Origin: 13-2-20CM-66-19 sp036273735
GTDB taxonomy: Bacteria; Pseudomonadota; Gammaproteobacteria; Steroidobacterales; Steroidobacteraceae
Length of the DNA: 64,000 nucleotides
Direction: 5' to 3'
Assembly (NCBI GenBank): GCA_036273735.1
Contig: DASUHA010000109.1
Location: forward strand, 8,110-72,109
Made by a program: the position numbers and the translations under genes. Shown here in pieces: positions 33,979 to 42,578 of this stretch. The notes under the pieces were generated by a model. The model had not been told where the DNA came from. It saw only the letters and a list, made by a program, of their open reading frames with translations, and made no database searches. The first letter of the stretch is position 1, and each line of letters begins with the position of its first letter.

Positions 33979-34875
33979 TTATCCCTGCTTGTGCCCGTGC
34001 TCCCAGCCGGCGAGGAAATCGACCAGTGAGATCAGCTTGTTGGGGCTGCCGGCCTTGCCGACATCGGTGCTGAACTTGCCATCTACTGCGATGTAGGGGA
34101 CGCCCTGCACCTGATAGGCATTCGTGATCTCCTCCGCCTGCTGCAGCTGGGTGCTGACGAAGAAGGAGTTGTAAGCCTTCGCGAAGGCGTCTGCATTGAC
34201 GCCGTTCTGCACAGCCCAGGCCTGCTGTTGTCTGAAGGTGTCATCCTGGCTGGTGGAGACGAGGATGGACTCGTTGCCTGACTGATCCTCCTGGTCGTGG
34301 ATGTAGGTGAACACTTTCTCCACCAGGTCATCGCGGCCCAACGACTTCAGCGTGTAGTAGAGCCGTGCGTGCGCACGATGCACCGGGCCCCACATCACCG
34401 GGACGCGGACGAACTCGACATACGACGGCTTGTTCTTCAGCCACTGCTGGATATAAGGCTCCAGTGCGTAGCAGTGCGGGCAGCCCAGCCAGAACACCTC
34501 CAGCACCTCTACCTTGCCGGGCGCGACAGTCGTCGACTGCGCCGGAGAGATGACGTCGTAGTTGGTGCCACTTTTCCAGTCGCTGCTCGCGGGCAATGCC
34601 GCATCGGCCGGCAACGCGGCCAAGTGCTCGAGCGGCGTACTGCCGGCGTCGGCGGCTTGCGCGGTGCCTATGGGATCACTCTGATCCTGGCTCGCAGTCG
34701 CCGCGGAGGGGGTCTGGTCGCCGGCAGTCTGCGGGCTGCTGTTCGGCGCCGCCGTATCGCCTGCTTGCGCGGTGGCCTGTACGGCCGGTCGCGGTGCCTT
34801 TGCGTGCAAGAGCCAAACGCCGAGGCCGATCAGGACTGCAGCGGCGAGCGCAAGTAGTGGAAGTTTTCGGGTCAT
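33979..34875 (-). CDS. dsbA: DsbA-type thiol:disulfide oxidoreductase with long linker
   Basis: 298 residues. The N-terminal membrane segment LLALAAAVLIGLGVWLL may be an uncleaved anchor. It is followed by roughly 75 residues of Ala/Ser/Gln/Thr-rich low complexity, then a thioredoxin-fold domain with the redox motif CPHC at 132-135 (FWLGCPHCYALEP) and the cis-proline loop VQGVPYIAVDGKF. It introduces disulfide bonds into periplasmic proteins. DsbA proteins are typically about 210 residues, so the linker is an unusual addition. It is downstream of the cytochrome c4 gene by 17 bases, as in Pseudomonas and Xanthomonas. Confidence 0.92.
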   Translation of the reverse strand: MTRKLPLLALAAAVLIGLGVWLLHAKAPRPAVQATAQAGDTAAPNSSPQTAGDQTPSAATASQDQSDPIGTAQAADAGSTPLEHLAALPADAALPASSDWKSGTNYDVISPAQSTTVAPGKVEVLEVFWLGCPHCYALEPYIQQWLKNKPSYVEFVRVPVMWGPVHRAHARLYYTLKSLGRDDLVEKVFTYIHDQEDQSGNESILVSTSQDDTFRQQQAWAVQNGVNADAFAKAYNSFFVSTQLQQAEEITNAYQVQGVPYIAVDGKFSTDVGKAGSPNKLISLVDFLAGWEHGHKQG

Positions 34876-34892
34876 CGGTTTACGTCCTGGCC

Positions 34893-35558
34893 TCAGCGCA
34901 GGCCCTGCACGTAGGAGGCGACGTCGCGGATCTGTTCCGGCGTCAGATGCTTCGCGATGTCGAACATGATCGTGCTGTTGGGCGTTGCGGCCGTGGCATT
35001 CGTGCCGGAGTAACGGGTGCCGTTGGCGTAGTTCTGCAACTGCGTCATCACATAGACCGACTGCTGAGCCTCGAGTGCCGGATACCCGGCAGCCGGATTA
35101 CCGCGGCCGAGTGGCCCGTGACAGGCAATACACCCCGGCACTTCGTGACTGGCATCTCCGTGGACGTAGAGCGCCTGGCCGGCTTTCCAGTAGGACGGGT
35201 CGGCCTCGAGGCCCACGGGAGTCTGGGCGGCGAAGTACACCGCCAGATTGTCGATGTCCTGGTCGGTGAGACCCGCGGCCATGGGCTGCATCACCGGGTT
35301 CTTGCGGATGCCGGCACGGAAGAGGTGCAGTTGCTCGGCGATATAGACAGCATTCTGGCCGGCGAGGCGCGGCCAGACGGGATTCTGGCTATTGCCATTG
35401 GGGCCATGGCAGGAGAAGCACACGGCCGCCTTGGTGGCGCCTGCCTGTGCGGAGCCGTCCGCGTAGGGATTGGGAGTGACTGGAGGGGTCGCCGCGGCAG
35501 CCCATGCAACGGACAACAGTGCAGCGGATGCGGTTGCCAGCAGTGCTCTTTTCGCCAT
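34893..35558 (-). CDS. Diheme cytochrome c4
   Basis: 221 residues with a signal peptide (LLATASAALLSVAWAAAA). Two heme c sites are present: CFSCH at 47-51 and CIACH at 143-147. Each half has a distal-Met candidate (NPVMQPMAAGL and STIMFDIAKHL), giving the twin-domain arrangement of cytochrome c4. It is a periplasmic electron carrier between the bc1 complex and terminal oxidases. It heads a two-gene operon with dsbA and is divergent from engB. Confidence 0.94.
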   Translation of the reverse strand: MAKRALLATASAALLSVAWAAAATPPVTPNPYADGSAQAGATKAAVCFSCHGPNGNSQNPVWPRLAGQNAVYIAEQLHLFRAGIRKNPVMQPMAAGLTDQDIDNLAVYFAAQTPVGLEADPSYWKAGQALYVHGDASHEVPGCIACHGPLGRGNPAAGYPALEAQQSVYVMTQLQNYANGTRYSGTNATAATPNSTIMFDIAKHLTPEQIRDVASYVQGLR

Positions 35559-35617
35559 CTATTCGCTCTTTCCCCGTATCGCCGTGACGCGAAAGCGCCG
35601 GATTGTACACTACGGCC

Positions 35618-36199
35618 GTGGCTACATTTCCGAACGCAAGGTTTCTGGTGAGCGCCGCCGCCGCGGAGCAGTATCCCGCCGATCGGGGCGCGGAGGTGGC
35701 TTTTGCGGGTCGCTCGAACGCCGGCAAGTCGAGCGCCATCAACGCGATCCTCGGCCGCCAGGGTCTCGCGCGCACCAGCAAGACACCGGGCCGCACACGG
35801 CTCATCAACTTCTTCGAGCTCTCACCGCTCGAGCGGATCGTGGACCTGCCGGGATACGGGTATGCCAGCGCGCCGGAAAGCGAGCGCCGCACCTGGCCGC
35901 GTCTCACCAAAGCGCTACGTGACCGCTCTGCGCTGAAGGGTCTCTTCGTGATCGTCGATGCGCGCCGAGGGATCGGGGACGGGGACGTGGCGCTGATCCA
36001 ATGGGCCCTGCCCCGGCAGACGGTGCACGTCCTGTTATCGAAAGCGGACAAGCTGAGCCGCAACGAGGGGCGCCAAGTGCTGGCCGCAGCGACCCCGGCT
36101 CTGGGGGGACGGGCGACGGTACAGCTCTTCTCCGCGCATTCGCGGGCGGGCCTGGAGGAGGCGCAGCAAGTGCTCAAGGCCTGGCTGGCGTCGAAATAA
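35618..36199 (+). CDS. engB: Ribosome biogenesis GTPase EngB (YihA)
   Basis: 193 residues from GTG 35618 (MATFPNARFLVSAA); a TTG at 35603 is the alternative. G1 is GRSNAGKS at 31-38, G2 includes the conserved TPGRT, G3 is DLPGYG, G4 is LSKADKL. EngB is an essential GTPase acting in 50S subunit assembly. It is divergent from cytochrome c4 in the order seen in many gammaproteobacteria. polA, its usual close neighbour, is 6.4 kb away here, separated by six genes and an apparent small RNA. Confidence 0.95.
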   Translation: MATFPNARFLVSAAAAEQYPADRGAEVAFAGRSNAGKSSAINAILGRQGLARTSKTPGRTRLINFFELSPLERIVDLPGYGYASAPESERRTWPRLTKALRDRSALKGLFVIVDARRGIGDGDVALIQWALPRQTVHVLLSKADKLSRNEGRQVLAAATPALGGRATVQLFSAHSRAGLEEAQQVLKAWLASK

Positions 36200-36233
36200 A
36201 AGACCCCGATGACCTCTGGTGAGGCCACCGGGG
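36195..36233 (-). terminator. Rho-independent terminator, minus strand
   Basis: ACCCCGATGACCTC (36203-36216) pairs with GAGGCCACCGGGG (36221-36233) around TGGT with two mismatches. On the minus strand it is followed by TCTTTTATTT. There is no T-run on the plus-strand side. Confidence 0.85.
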
Positions 36234-36358
36234 CAGACTAACCCGGCACAGGTCTCGTGTGAACCGGGTCGACCCGCTCAGGGAGGGAAGCGGGGAGTGC
36301 CACAGCACTCGACCGATTAGACGGGGGAGGATGGGGGAAGTTCCGCCGCCAGCGGACG
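36195..36358 (-). ncRNA. Candidate small RNA downstream of engB (C-rich, multi-hairpin; sX13/Spot 42-like locus)
   Basis: The 271-base gap between engB and maiA folds on the minus strand into a string of perfect hairpins: TCCGC/GCGGA (36342-36356), GAGTGC/GCACTC (36295-36310), CCCGCT/AGCGGG (36273-36294), ACCCGG/CCGGGT (36241-36269), then the terminator. Unpaired or loop segments are C-rich on that strand (two CCCCC blocks at 36321-36342; loop TTCCCTCCCTG). A promoter-like pair precedes it. Enterobacterial Spot 42 and Pseudomonas ErsA lie beside engB/polA, and Xanthomonas sX13 is known for C-rich loops. Homology to any of these was not tested. It could instead be the structured 3' UTR of maiA. 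Confidence 0.65.
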
Positions 36359-36364
36359 AAAAAA

Positions 36365-36394
36365 ACCTTACTGTTCAGCTACCTGGACACGCAA
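36365..36394 (-). promoter_or_regulatory. Putative promoter of the small RNA
   Basis: On the minus strand TTGCGT (36394-36389) and TAAGGT (36370-36365) are 18 bases apart. Transcription would start near 36358, directly before the first hairpin. Confidence 0.5.
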
Positions 36395-36470
36395 TCCCGA
36401 GGCTCGCGCCCAAGGCGGATCATGCCCAGGCCACCTCAGGCTGGCTGCCCGGCCTCAGGCGAGGCTCGCT

Positions 36471-37109
36471 TCAGCTTGCATCCGGTTGTGCATTCGGCGC
36501 GGCGCCGGCAAAAGCCGGCAGCGCCTCCAGATGCGCACAGATCGCCCGTATAGTTGGGAAGGGCTCCAGGTTGCAGTCGAGGCGCCGGGCGTTGAACATC
36601 TGCGGTACGAGGCAGATGTCCGCGAGCGTCAGCTCGGTGCCAAACATGTGGCGGCCGTCACCGGTCGCATGCTTTGCCTGCTCTTCGAGACTGCGGAAGC
36701 CCTCGGCGATCCAGTGCCGGTACCACGTGTCCACCGCCGCCTGCTCGTGCCCGAGAGGAGCGCGCAGATAATTCAACACGCGCAGGTTGTTGAGCGGGTG
36801 TATGTCGCAGGCTATCGCGAGCGCCATCGAGCGTACCCGTGCCCGATCGAGGGCCGTGCGCGGCAGCAGCGGCGGTTGCGGGCGGATCTCTTCCAGGTAC
36901 TCGATGATGGCAAGAGACTGGCCGATGACGGCACCCGCATCCTCCAGCGCCGGGATGAGGCCCTGCGGATTTCTGGCGAGGTAATCCGGCTGGCGATGCG
37001 CGCCCGGCCGCAGATCGACCGGCACGGACTCATAGCTCATCGCCTTCAGATTGAGCGCAATGCGCACCCGGAAAGCCGCGGAGCTGCGAAAATACGTATA
37101 GAGCTTCAT
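36471..37109 (-). CDS. maiA: Maleylacetoacetate isomerase (zeta-class glutathione S-transferase)
   Basis: 212 residues. The thioredoxin-like N-domain has the zeta-class SSAAFRVRIALN motif (catalytic Ser/Ser/Cys-type segment, here YFRSSAAFRV), the cis-Pro GLIPALED, and QSLAIIEYLEE. The C-domain is all-helical with TLADICLVPQMFNA. The enzyme uses glutathione to convert maleylacetoacetate to fumarylacetoacetate in tyrosine/homogentisate breakdown; no other gene of that pathway is in the window, so related zeta-GST substrates are possible. It is divergent from the thioesterase gene. Confidence 0.92.
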   Translation of the reverse strand: MKLYTYFRSSAAFRVRIALNLKAMSYESVPVDLRPGAHRQPDYLARNPQGLIPALEDAGAVIGQSLAIIEYLEEIRPQPPLLPRTALDRARVRSMALAIACDIHPLNNLRVLNYLRAPLGHEQAAVDTWYRHWIAEGFRSLEEQAKHATGDGRHMFGTELTLADICLVPQMFNARRLDCNLEPFPTIRAICAHLEALPAFAGAAPNAQPDAS

Positions 37110-37126
37110 ACGCGTAGAATACCCCG

Positions 37127-37564
37127 ATGCATATCTGGCGTACCGAAGTCAGCCCGGAGCTGCTCGAGCGGCTCTCGCACGGAACTCTTGCCGAGCGCAT
37201 GGGCATCCGAGTCACCGAGGTCGGGCCGGACTACCTCTGCGCGACGATGCCGGTGACGCCGGATGTCCATCAACCCTATGGCGTTCTGCACGGCGGAGCC
37301 TCTGTTGTCCTGGCGGAGACCGTGGGTAGCGTCGCCGCGAACCTGTGCATCGACAGGGAGCGGCTGGAGTGCTTCGGGCAGGAAATCAATGCCAATCACG
37401 TGCGCTCGATCGCTTCCGGCGTCGTCACCGCCACGGCCCGTCCCTACCACATCGGCAGCCGCAGCCATGTCTGGGGTATCGAGATCCGCGACGGTCAGGG
37501 CAGACTGGTTTGCGTCTCGCGCCTGACCATGGCGATCGTGCAGCGCCGGGCGCGCGCCTCATGA
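37127..37564 (+). CDS. Hotdog-fold PaaI-type thioesterase
   Basis: 145 residues, the size of a single hotdog domain. The family motif HQPYGVLHGGASVVLAETVGS contains the HGG segment and the catalytic acidic residue on the long helix. GQEINANHVRSIASGVVTATARP and SRSHVWGIEIRD complete the fold. Such enzymes hydrolyse aryl- or acyl-CoA thioesters, for example 1,4-dihydroxy-2-naphthoyl-CoA or hydroxybenzoyl-CoA. The stop overlaps the start of the lptM-like gene by four bases (ATGA). Confidence 0.92.
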   Translation: MHIWRTEVSPELLERLSHGTLAERMGIRVTEVGPDYLCATMPVTPDVHQPYGVLHGGASVVLAETVGSVAANLCIDRERLECFGQEINANHVRSIASGVVTATARPYHIGSRSHVWGIEIRDGQGRLVCVSRLTMAIVQRRARAS

Positions 37565-37809
37565 GCGGGCAGGCAGTCCGGGGCTGGATCGCGGCTACGG
37601 TGATGCTGTTGGTTTGTGCGAGCTGCGGCTTCAAGGGGCCGCTCTACCTTCCGGAGCGCACCGGCACGGTGGTCACTCATCCGGGTCAGCCTGCGCCGTC
37701 ATCCGGTCAGACGCAGCCGCAGCCCCCTCAGACCCCGGATGCAAAGCAGAAAGACAAGATCCCGCCAGCACCGCCGCCGCCGAGCTCTTTGCCGCCACCT
37801 CCGCAGTAA
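37561..37809 (+). CDS. lptM: Small lipoprotein LptM (YifL) family
   Basis: 82 residues. After the hydrophobic leader IAATVMLLVCAS comes the hallmark CGFKGPLYLPE, where CG(L/F)KGPLY defines the family; Cys22 is the likely lipidation site, although the lipobox has Cys rather than Leu at -3. The remainder is a Pro/Gln-rich tail with no fold. LptM assists oxidative maturation of the LptD-LptE translocon of lipopolysaccharide in E. coli. It is usually found between cyaY and lysA/dapF; here it is coupled to a thioesterase and upstream of recQ, an unusual place. Confidence 0.85.
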   Translation: MSGQAVRGWIAATVMLLVCASCGFKGPLYLPERTGTVVTHPGQPAPSSGQTQPQPPQTPDAKQKDKIPPAPPPPSSLPPPPQ

Positions 37810-37910
37810 CACTGCGTTTTTGCCGATCTGCGCCAATTCTGCGGGCGGGCGCCCCGCTGCCGGCGCCGCTCGACTAGACTTCCGCTTACACCTGCCGAGG
37901 CGAAGATCCC

Positions 37911-39788
37911 ATGGACGTCGATGATGAGCCGAGCCGAATCCTGCGCGAGGTCTTCGGCTACACCGGATTTCGCGGCGAGCAGCGGGAGATCATCGCGCAC
38001 CTGATCGGGGGCGCGGATGCGCTCGTGCTCATGCCCACGGGCGGTGGCAAATCGCTGTGCTACCAGATCCCGGCCCTGGCCCGCCGCGGGATGGGCGTCG
38101 TCGTCTCGCCGCTCATCGCGCTGATGCAGGACCAGGTGGCCGCATTGCAGGAAGCGGGTGTGCGCGCGGCGGCGCTCAACTCTACGATGAGCTGGCCGGA
38201 GGTGATGAAAACGGAGCGACAGGCGCGCGCCGGACAACTCGAGCTGCTCTACGTCGCGCCGGAGCGGCTGCTCACGGAACGCTGCCTGTCCTTTCTCGAT
38301 GAATGCACGCTTGCGCTCTTCGCCATCGACGAGGCGCATTGTGTGTCGCAGTGGGGACACGACTTCCGCCCGGAGTATCTGCAGCTCGCCGTGCTGGCAG
38401 AGCGCTACCGCGGCGTGCCGCGCATTGCGCTCACCGCAACCGCCGACATGGCCACGCGTACTGAGATGGTGGAGCGGCTGCGGCTGCGCGACCCGCGCAC
38501 ATTCATCGCCAGCTTCGACCGTCCGAACATCCGTTACCGGATCGCGGAGAAGGACAATCCTCGCCGCCAGCTGCTGCAGCTCATCAGGGAGGAGCATCCG
38601 GGCGAGTCCGGCATCGTCTACTGCCTCTCGCGCGCATCCGTGGAGGATACCGCGGAGTTTCTGGTGCGTCAGGGTGTTGACGCCTTGCCGTACCACGCCG
38701 GGCTCGACGCTGGCACGCGCGAGGAAAATCAACGGCGTTTCATCCGCGACGACGGCATCGTCATGGTGGCCACCATTGCCTTCGGGATGGGTATCGACAA
38801 ACCGGACGTGCGCTTCGTCGCGCATCTGGATCTGCCGAAGAGCATCGAAGGTTACTATCAGGAGACCGGCCGCGCCGGCCGTGACGGGCTTCCCGCCGAC
38901 GCATGGATGGTGTACGGACTGCAGGACGTCGTGCAGCAGCGGCGCATGATCGATCAATCCGAGAGCAGCGCGGAATACAAGCGCCGCGCCAGCACCAAGC
39001 TCGATGCGCTATTGGGTCTCTGCGAGACGACGGCATGCCGCCGCGTGCGGCTGCTGGACTATTTCGGCGAGGCCGCCGGCCCTTGTGGCAACTGCGACAA
39101 CTGCCTGGATGCACCCGAGGAATGGGATGGAACCGTGGCAGCGCAGAAGCTGCTCTCCTGCATCGCCCGCTGCGAATCGGCCGCCGGCTTCGGCTTCGGG
39201 GCGCAACACGTCATCGATGTTCTGCGCGGGAGCCGCACCGCCAAAGTCGAACAGTTCCGTCATGACCGCCTGAGCACCTTCGGCATCGGGGCGGATCTCG
39301 ATGCCGCGCAGTGGCGCTCCGTGCTCCGACAGCTCGTGATGCTGCGCCTGGTACATGTCGATACCGAGCGCTACAGCGTGCTTCGACTGATACCGGCCAG
39401 CCGTGAGGTGCTGCGCGGCCAGAGGACCATACGCATGCGGCGCGCGGTCGACCGCGGTGGACTCAAGCGCGCTGGCCGCCGCCCTGTCGATCGGGCACGG
39501 GTGACATCTGCTCGGGCAGCGCGAGAGCTGGCGGATGGGCCCAGCGCAACGGCTGACGACAGCAATCACAGGGGCCTGTTCGAGGCACTGCGCGCATGGC
39601 GCCTGCGGGTGGCGCGCGAGCATGGCGTGCCTGCCTACACGGTGTTTCACGACGCCACCCTGGAGGAAATCGCGCGGCGGCGTCCTGGCTGCACCGAAGA
39701 GTTGCGTGCCGTGAGCGGGGTGGGTGCGGTAAAGCTGGAGCGCTATGGCGCCGCACTGTTGGATGTGATCCAGGGTGAGCCGCCCTGA
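37911..39788 (+). CDS. recQ: ATP-dependent DNA helicase RecQ
   Basis: 625 residues with the full RecQ architecture. Walker A is MPTGGGKS at 41-48; DEAH box FAIDEAHCVSQWGHDFRPEY; helicase C-domain with YYQETGRAGRDGLPA; zinc-binding RQC with cysteines in CRRVRLLDYF and CGNCDNC; winged helix; and a C-terminal HRDC domain (LFEALRAWRLRVAREHGVPAY). It unwinds 3'-tailed DNA in the RecF recombination pathway. It is separated by 101 bases from lptM and convergent with the DUF1501 gene. Confidence 0.96.
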   Translation: MDVDDEPSRILREVFGYTGFRGEQREIIAHLIGGADALVLMPTGGGKSLCYQIPALARRGMGVVVSPLIALMQDQVAALQEAGVRAAALNSTMSWPEVMKTERQARAGQLELLYVAPERLLTERCLSFLDECTLALFAIDEAHCVSQWGHDFRPEYLQLAVLAERYRGVPRIALTATADMATRTEMVERLRLRDPRTFIASFDRPNIRYRIAEKDNPRRQLLQLIREEHPGESGIVYCLSRASVEDTAEFLVRQGVDALPYHAGLDAGTREENQRRFIRDDGIVMVATIAFGMGIDKPDVRFVAHLDLPKSIEGYYQETGRAGRDGLPADAWMVYGLQDVVQQRRMIDQSESSAEYKRRASTKLDALLGLCETTACRRVRLLDYFGEAAGPCGNCDNCLDAPEEWDGTVAAQKLLSCIARCESAAGFGFGAQHVIDVLRGSRTAKVEQFRHDRLSTFGIGADLDAAQWRSVLRQLVMLRLVHVDTERYSVLRLIPASREVLRGQRTIRMRRAVDRGGLKRAGRRPVDRARVTSARAARELADGPSATADDSNHRGLFEALRAWRLRVAREHGVPAYTVFHDATLEEIARRRPGCTEELRAVSGVGAVKLERYGAALLDVIQGEPP

Positions 39789-39799
39789 AGCAGGCTGAA

Positions 39800-41077
39800 T
39801 CAGGCTCGCAGCAACCCCGTGAGCGGCCGCACCGCGCGGCTATCCGGGAAGACCGACGTCTCGAGCGCTTTCTCAGGCACCCCGAGATGCTCCGCCAACA
39901 GTCCCTTCATCACGGCGCGCACGTCGAGGGTCGGCCTGAGATCGCGATCCTGGTAGAGCTTCTGGGGCGAGAGCCCGGGCCAGTCGGCCACGACGCGGCC
40001 GCCGCTCACGGCGCCTCCGATGAGATACGCAGCAGTCGCGGTGCCGTGGTCCGTGCCGCGCGTGCCGTTTTCCGCCACCGTGCGGCCGAACTCGGTCGTC
40101 AGCAACACCGCCGTGTCGCTCCAAACCGGCCCGAGCCCCGCCTCGAGCGCACTCAGCGCGGCATCGAGCTCTGCGAGCCTTCCGGCAAGCTGGCCTTTTG
40201 CGCCACCCTCGTTGAAGTGCGTGTCCCAGCCGGTGGTGTCGAGCACCGCCACCTGCGGTCCGTCCTCCTGACGAAGGAACCGCGCCGCTGCAGCGACGAG
40301 CTCGGCGTACCGGGCGCCCGGTTTGCCGCGTTCGGCGAGTAGCGGGCGCCCATTTTTGGCGGCCGCCGGCTCCGCCTCGCCGGGGGTATCGCTCAGGGTC
40401 TGCGCAGGACCTGCCGCTTTCTCGTCGGCGATCGCCTGCGCGGCGAGAGCCTCTGCCAGCTTCCGCGCCAACAGTGGATCGCGCGACGAGTAGAGATCCG
40501 CGATCCGCTGCAATGTGTCGTCATCCAGCGGCGCCAGGTGAGATGGCGACCATGAGGTCACTGCTGCCGGGCCGCGCATCACCAGCGGGGCGCTCGGCGC
40601 GATGCTGATGCCTCGCTCTTTCTCAGTCGCGAGTCTCCCGGGAATTGCAGCGAGCGCGCGGTTCAGCCAACCCGTCGCCACCGCATGCGGCTGCGGATAG
40701 CCCGTCTCCAACACATTTTGCCCGTCGAAGTGCGACCGGTCGCGGTACGGGCTCGCGACCGCGTGCAACACGATCAGCTCCTTTGCCGCGTAAGCCTGCC
40801 GCATGAACGCGAGCGATGGATGCAGCCCGAAGAACCCATCCAGCTCGAGCGCGCCGCCGTCCGTGCCCGGCTTGCCAATCGCAAGATCGCCGCGCAGTGC
40901 GGCATATCCCGGATCTGCGTAAGCCGGCACCGTGGCGAGGCCGTCCAGCGCACCGCGCAGAATGACGAATACCAGTCGGGACTTGCCACACGGCATCGCG
41001 TTGGCGAATGTCACGCTCGAGGTGAGCAGCGCCCCACCCGCGGCCAGGGTTCCGGTCAGAAACTCGCGTCGTTTCAT
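39800..41077 (-). CDS. DUF1501 protein with Tat signal
   Basis: 425 residues. The N-terminus MKRREFLTGTLAAGGALL is a twin-arginine signal, so export is expected to occur in folded form. The body has the alkaline-phosphatase-like/sulfatase-like fold of DUF1501: VFVILRGALDGLATVPAYAD, VAVLDTTGWDTHFNEGG and TTEFGRTVAENGTRGTDHGTA with the metal-ligand-like Asp/His residues. No enzymatic activity is established for the family. It is three bases downstream of DUF1800; the pair co-occurs across many bacteria and probably works together. Confidence 0.93.
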   Translation of the reverse strand: MKRREFLTGTLAAGGALLTSSVTFANAMPCGKSRLVFVILRGALDGLATVPAYADPGYAALRGDLAIGKPGTDGGALELDGFFGLHPSLAFMRQAYAAKELIVLHAVASPYRDRSHFDGQNVLETGYPQPHAVATGWLNRALAAIPGRLATEKERGISIAPSAPLVMRGPAAVTSWSPSHLAPLDDDTLQRIADLYSSRDPLLARKLAEALAAQAIADEKAAGPAQTLSDTPGEAEPAAAKNGRPLLAERGKPGARYAELVAAAARFLRQEDGPQVAVLDTTGWDTHFNEGGAKGQLAGRLAELDAALSALEAGLGPVWSDTAVLLTTEFGRTVAENGTRGTDHGTATAAYLIGGAVSGGRVVADWPGLSPQKLYQDRDLRPTLDVRAVMKGLLAEHLGVPEKALETSVFPDSRAVRPLTGLLRA

Positions 41078-41080
41078 CGC

Positions 41081-42523
41081 TCAGCGCCTCATGAACTCAG
41101 GGGAAGCGAGCATCAGTGCGATCGCCTGCGCCCCGCTGGCCGCGTGTGCGATGGCCTGGCGCGTGGCAGCGCTCAGCGTCTTTCCCAACAGCTGTGGCGC
41201 CAGCGCCATTGCATCGCTCCTCGAGCCTGTTCGCTGACCCACCGCATCCGCCCACTCGATCCGCTTCAGCAGCTCCGACGCCCCATCCCAGTCGGCGCTG
41301 CGATCCGGCCATCCGGCCGGCGAGCCGGGTCCCCAGATCCGCTGCCCGAGGAGTTGGAAAAGACCCACCGGCCCTTTGTAGGACTTCACCGGCAGCTCGA
41401 GCCCGCGAAACGCCGAAACGATGTAATCCGACGGCGTTTTGTACTTGCCGGCCGGCTCTTCCCAGGCCTCCGGGGAGGCAATGAGCGCCCGATACACCGT
41501 CGGCAGATCCCCGCCGCCGTCCGAGAATGCCGTCGCAACTCGCGCCACCGCCGCAGCCGGCGGATCATCCGCAATGAAGTGCCGCGCCAGCTTGGTCGCG
41601 ATGAATCGGGCGGTCGCCGGCCGCGCCGCGAGATCGCGCAGCACCGCGACGCCCTGACCGTATCCGGTGTCAGGATAGCGCTTCCCCAACACGATCTTCG
41701 CTCCGGGCTGGTGCATGCCGGCGCGGAAGAGAAACGTGCCGGGCTGCGCGCCGGTACGCCAGCTGTCGCGGCCGGCGATCGACCAACCTGTCAATACCTG
41801 CGACAGCAACGTAACGTCGGCTTGCGTGTAACCGCCGTCGACGCCCACGGTATGCAGCTCCATCGTCTCGCGTGCGAGGTTCTCGTTGATTCCGGTCCTG
41901 CGATCGGCATTGCGGCGGGCGAGGTTGAGCGCCGCGCGGGAGCCCGGCCCCATCGACAGCTGGTTGTCCAGGTAGAGCACCATCGCCGGATGCCGCGTCG
42001 TCGCGAGCAGCATGTCGTTGAAATTGCCGAGCACATACGGCCGGATGGCTTCGCGCTCGTAGCTGCCGGCCAGCGCCGCCAACACGTTCTTGTCGACCGA
42101 TATGGCAAAGTGATTCGCCCAGAATTGCGTGAGGCGCTCGACGAATGGGCGGTCGGTGGCGACCGACTCGCGAAAGCGGGCGCCGGCTTCGGCGAGATAA
42201 ATGGGGCGGATGAGCCGAGGCAGCTTCTCGAGTGCGCCGATTGCAGCCGCAGACCCGGGAGCGGAGCCTGCGCCACCACGGCCGCTGCCTGCGTTGCTCA
42301 TGCGCTCGGCGCGGATGACGCTGCGCAATTCATCGAGCTGGGTGAGGATGCTCGCCGAGCTCTGCAGCGCCGGATCGGGAATCTGCGGCACGCGCCCATC
42401 GAGCTGCGCCCGCAGCCAATCGGGCCCCGACCCGCCGATGGCAGCCAGCTCCCCCGGGCGGGCGCCGAGCCCGAACCGGTTGGCAGCGATGGCCGAAGTC
42501 AGCCCTCTGTCCATGCGCCTCAT
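41081..42523 (-). CDS. DUF1800 protein
   Basis: 480 residues from ATG 42523; the frame extends to 42586 but that would overlap the divergent polA start. Family marks are AANRFGLGARPGELA at the N-terminus, FWANHFAISVDKNV, the NDMLLATTRHPAMVLYLDN block, and NENLARETMELHTVGVDGGYTQ. The protein is mostly helical and has no known catalytic function. DUF1800 and DUF1501 form a conserved gene pair; since DUF1501 carries a Tat signal, the complex is probably periplasmic, although DUF1800 itself shows no clear leader here. Confidence 0.9.
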   Translation of the reverse strand: MRRMDRGLTSAIAANRFGLGARPGELAAIGGSGPDWLRAQLDGRVPQIPDPALQSSASILTQLDELRSVIRAERMSNAGSGRGGAGSAPGSAAAIGALEKLPRLIRPIYLAEAGARFRESVATDRPFVERLTQFWANHFAISVDKNVLAALAGSYEREAIRPYVLGNFNDMLLATTRHPAMVLYLDNQLSMGPGSRAALNLARRNADRRTGINENLARETMELHTVGVDGGYTQADVTLLSQVLTGWSIAGRDSWRTGAQPGTFLFRAGMHQPGAKIVLGKRYPDTGYGQGVAVLRDLAARPATARFIATKLARHFIADDPPAAAVARVATAFSDGGGDLPTVYRALIASPEAWEEPAGKYKTPSDYIVSAFRGLELPVKSYKGPVGLFQLLGQRIWGPGSPAGWPDRSADWDGASELLKRIEWADAVGQRTGSRSDAMALAPQLLGKTLSAATRQAIAHAASGAQAIALMLASPEFMRR

Positions 42524-42578
42524 AGCGCGCGGAGTACGCCTCCGGTTGACCCCGCCCGCCTCCGATATACTTACCAGA

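Noticed and set aside
36199..36240. A plus-strand terminator for engB.
   Set aside because: The hairpin has no T-run on the plus strand; the T-run is on the minus strand, so it terminates minus-strand transcription.
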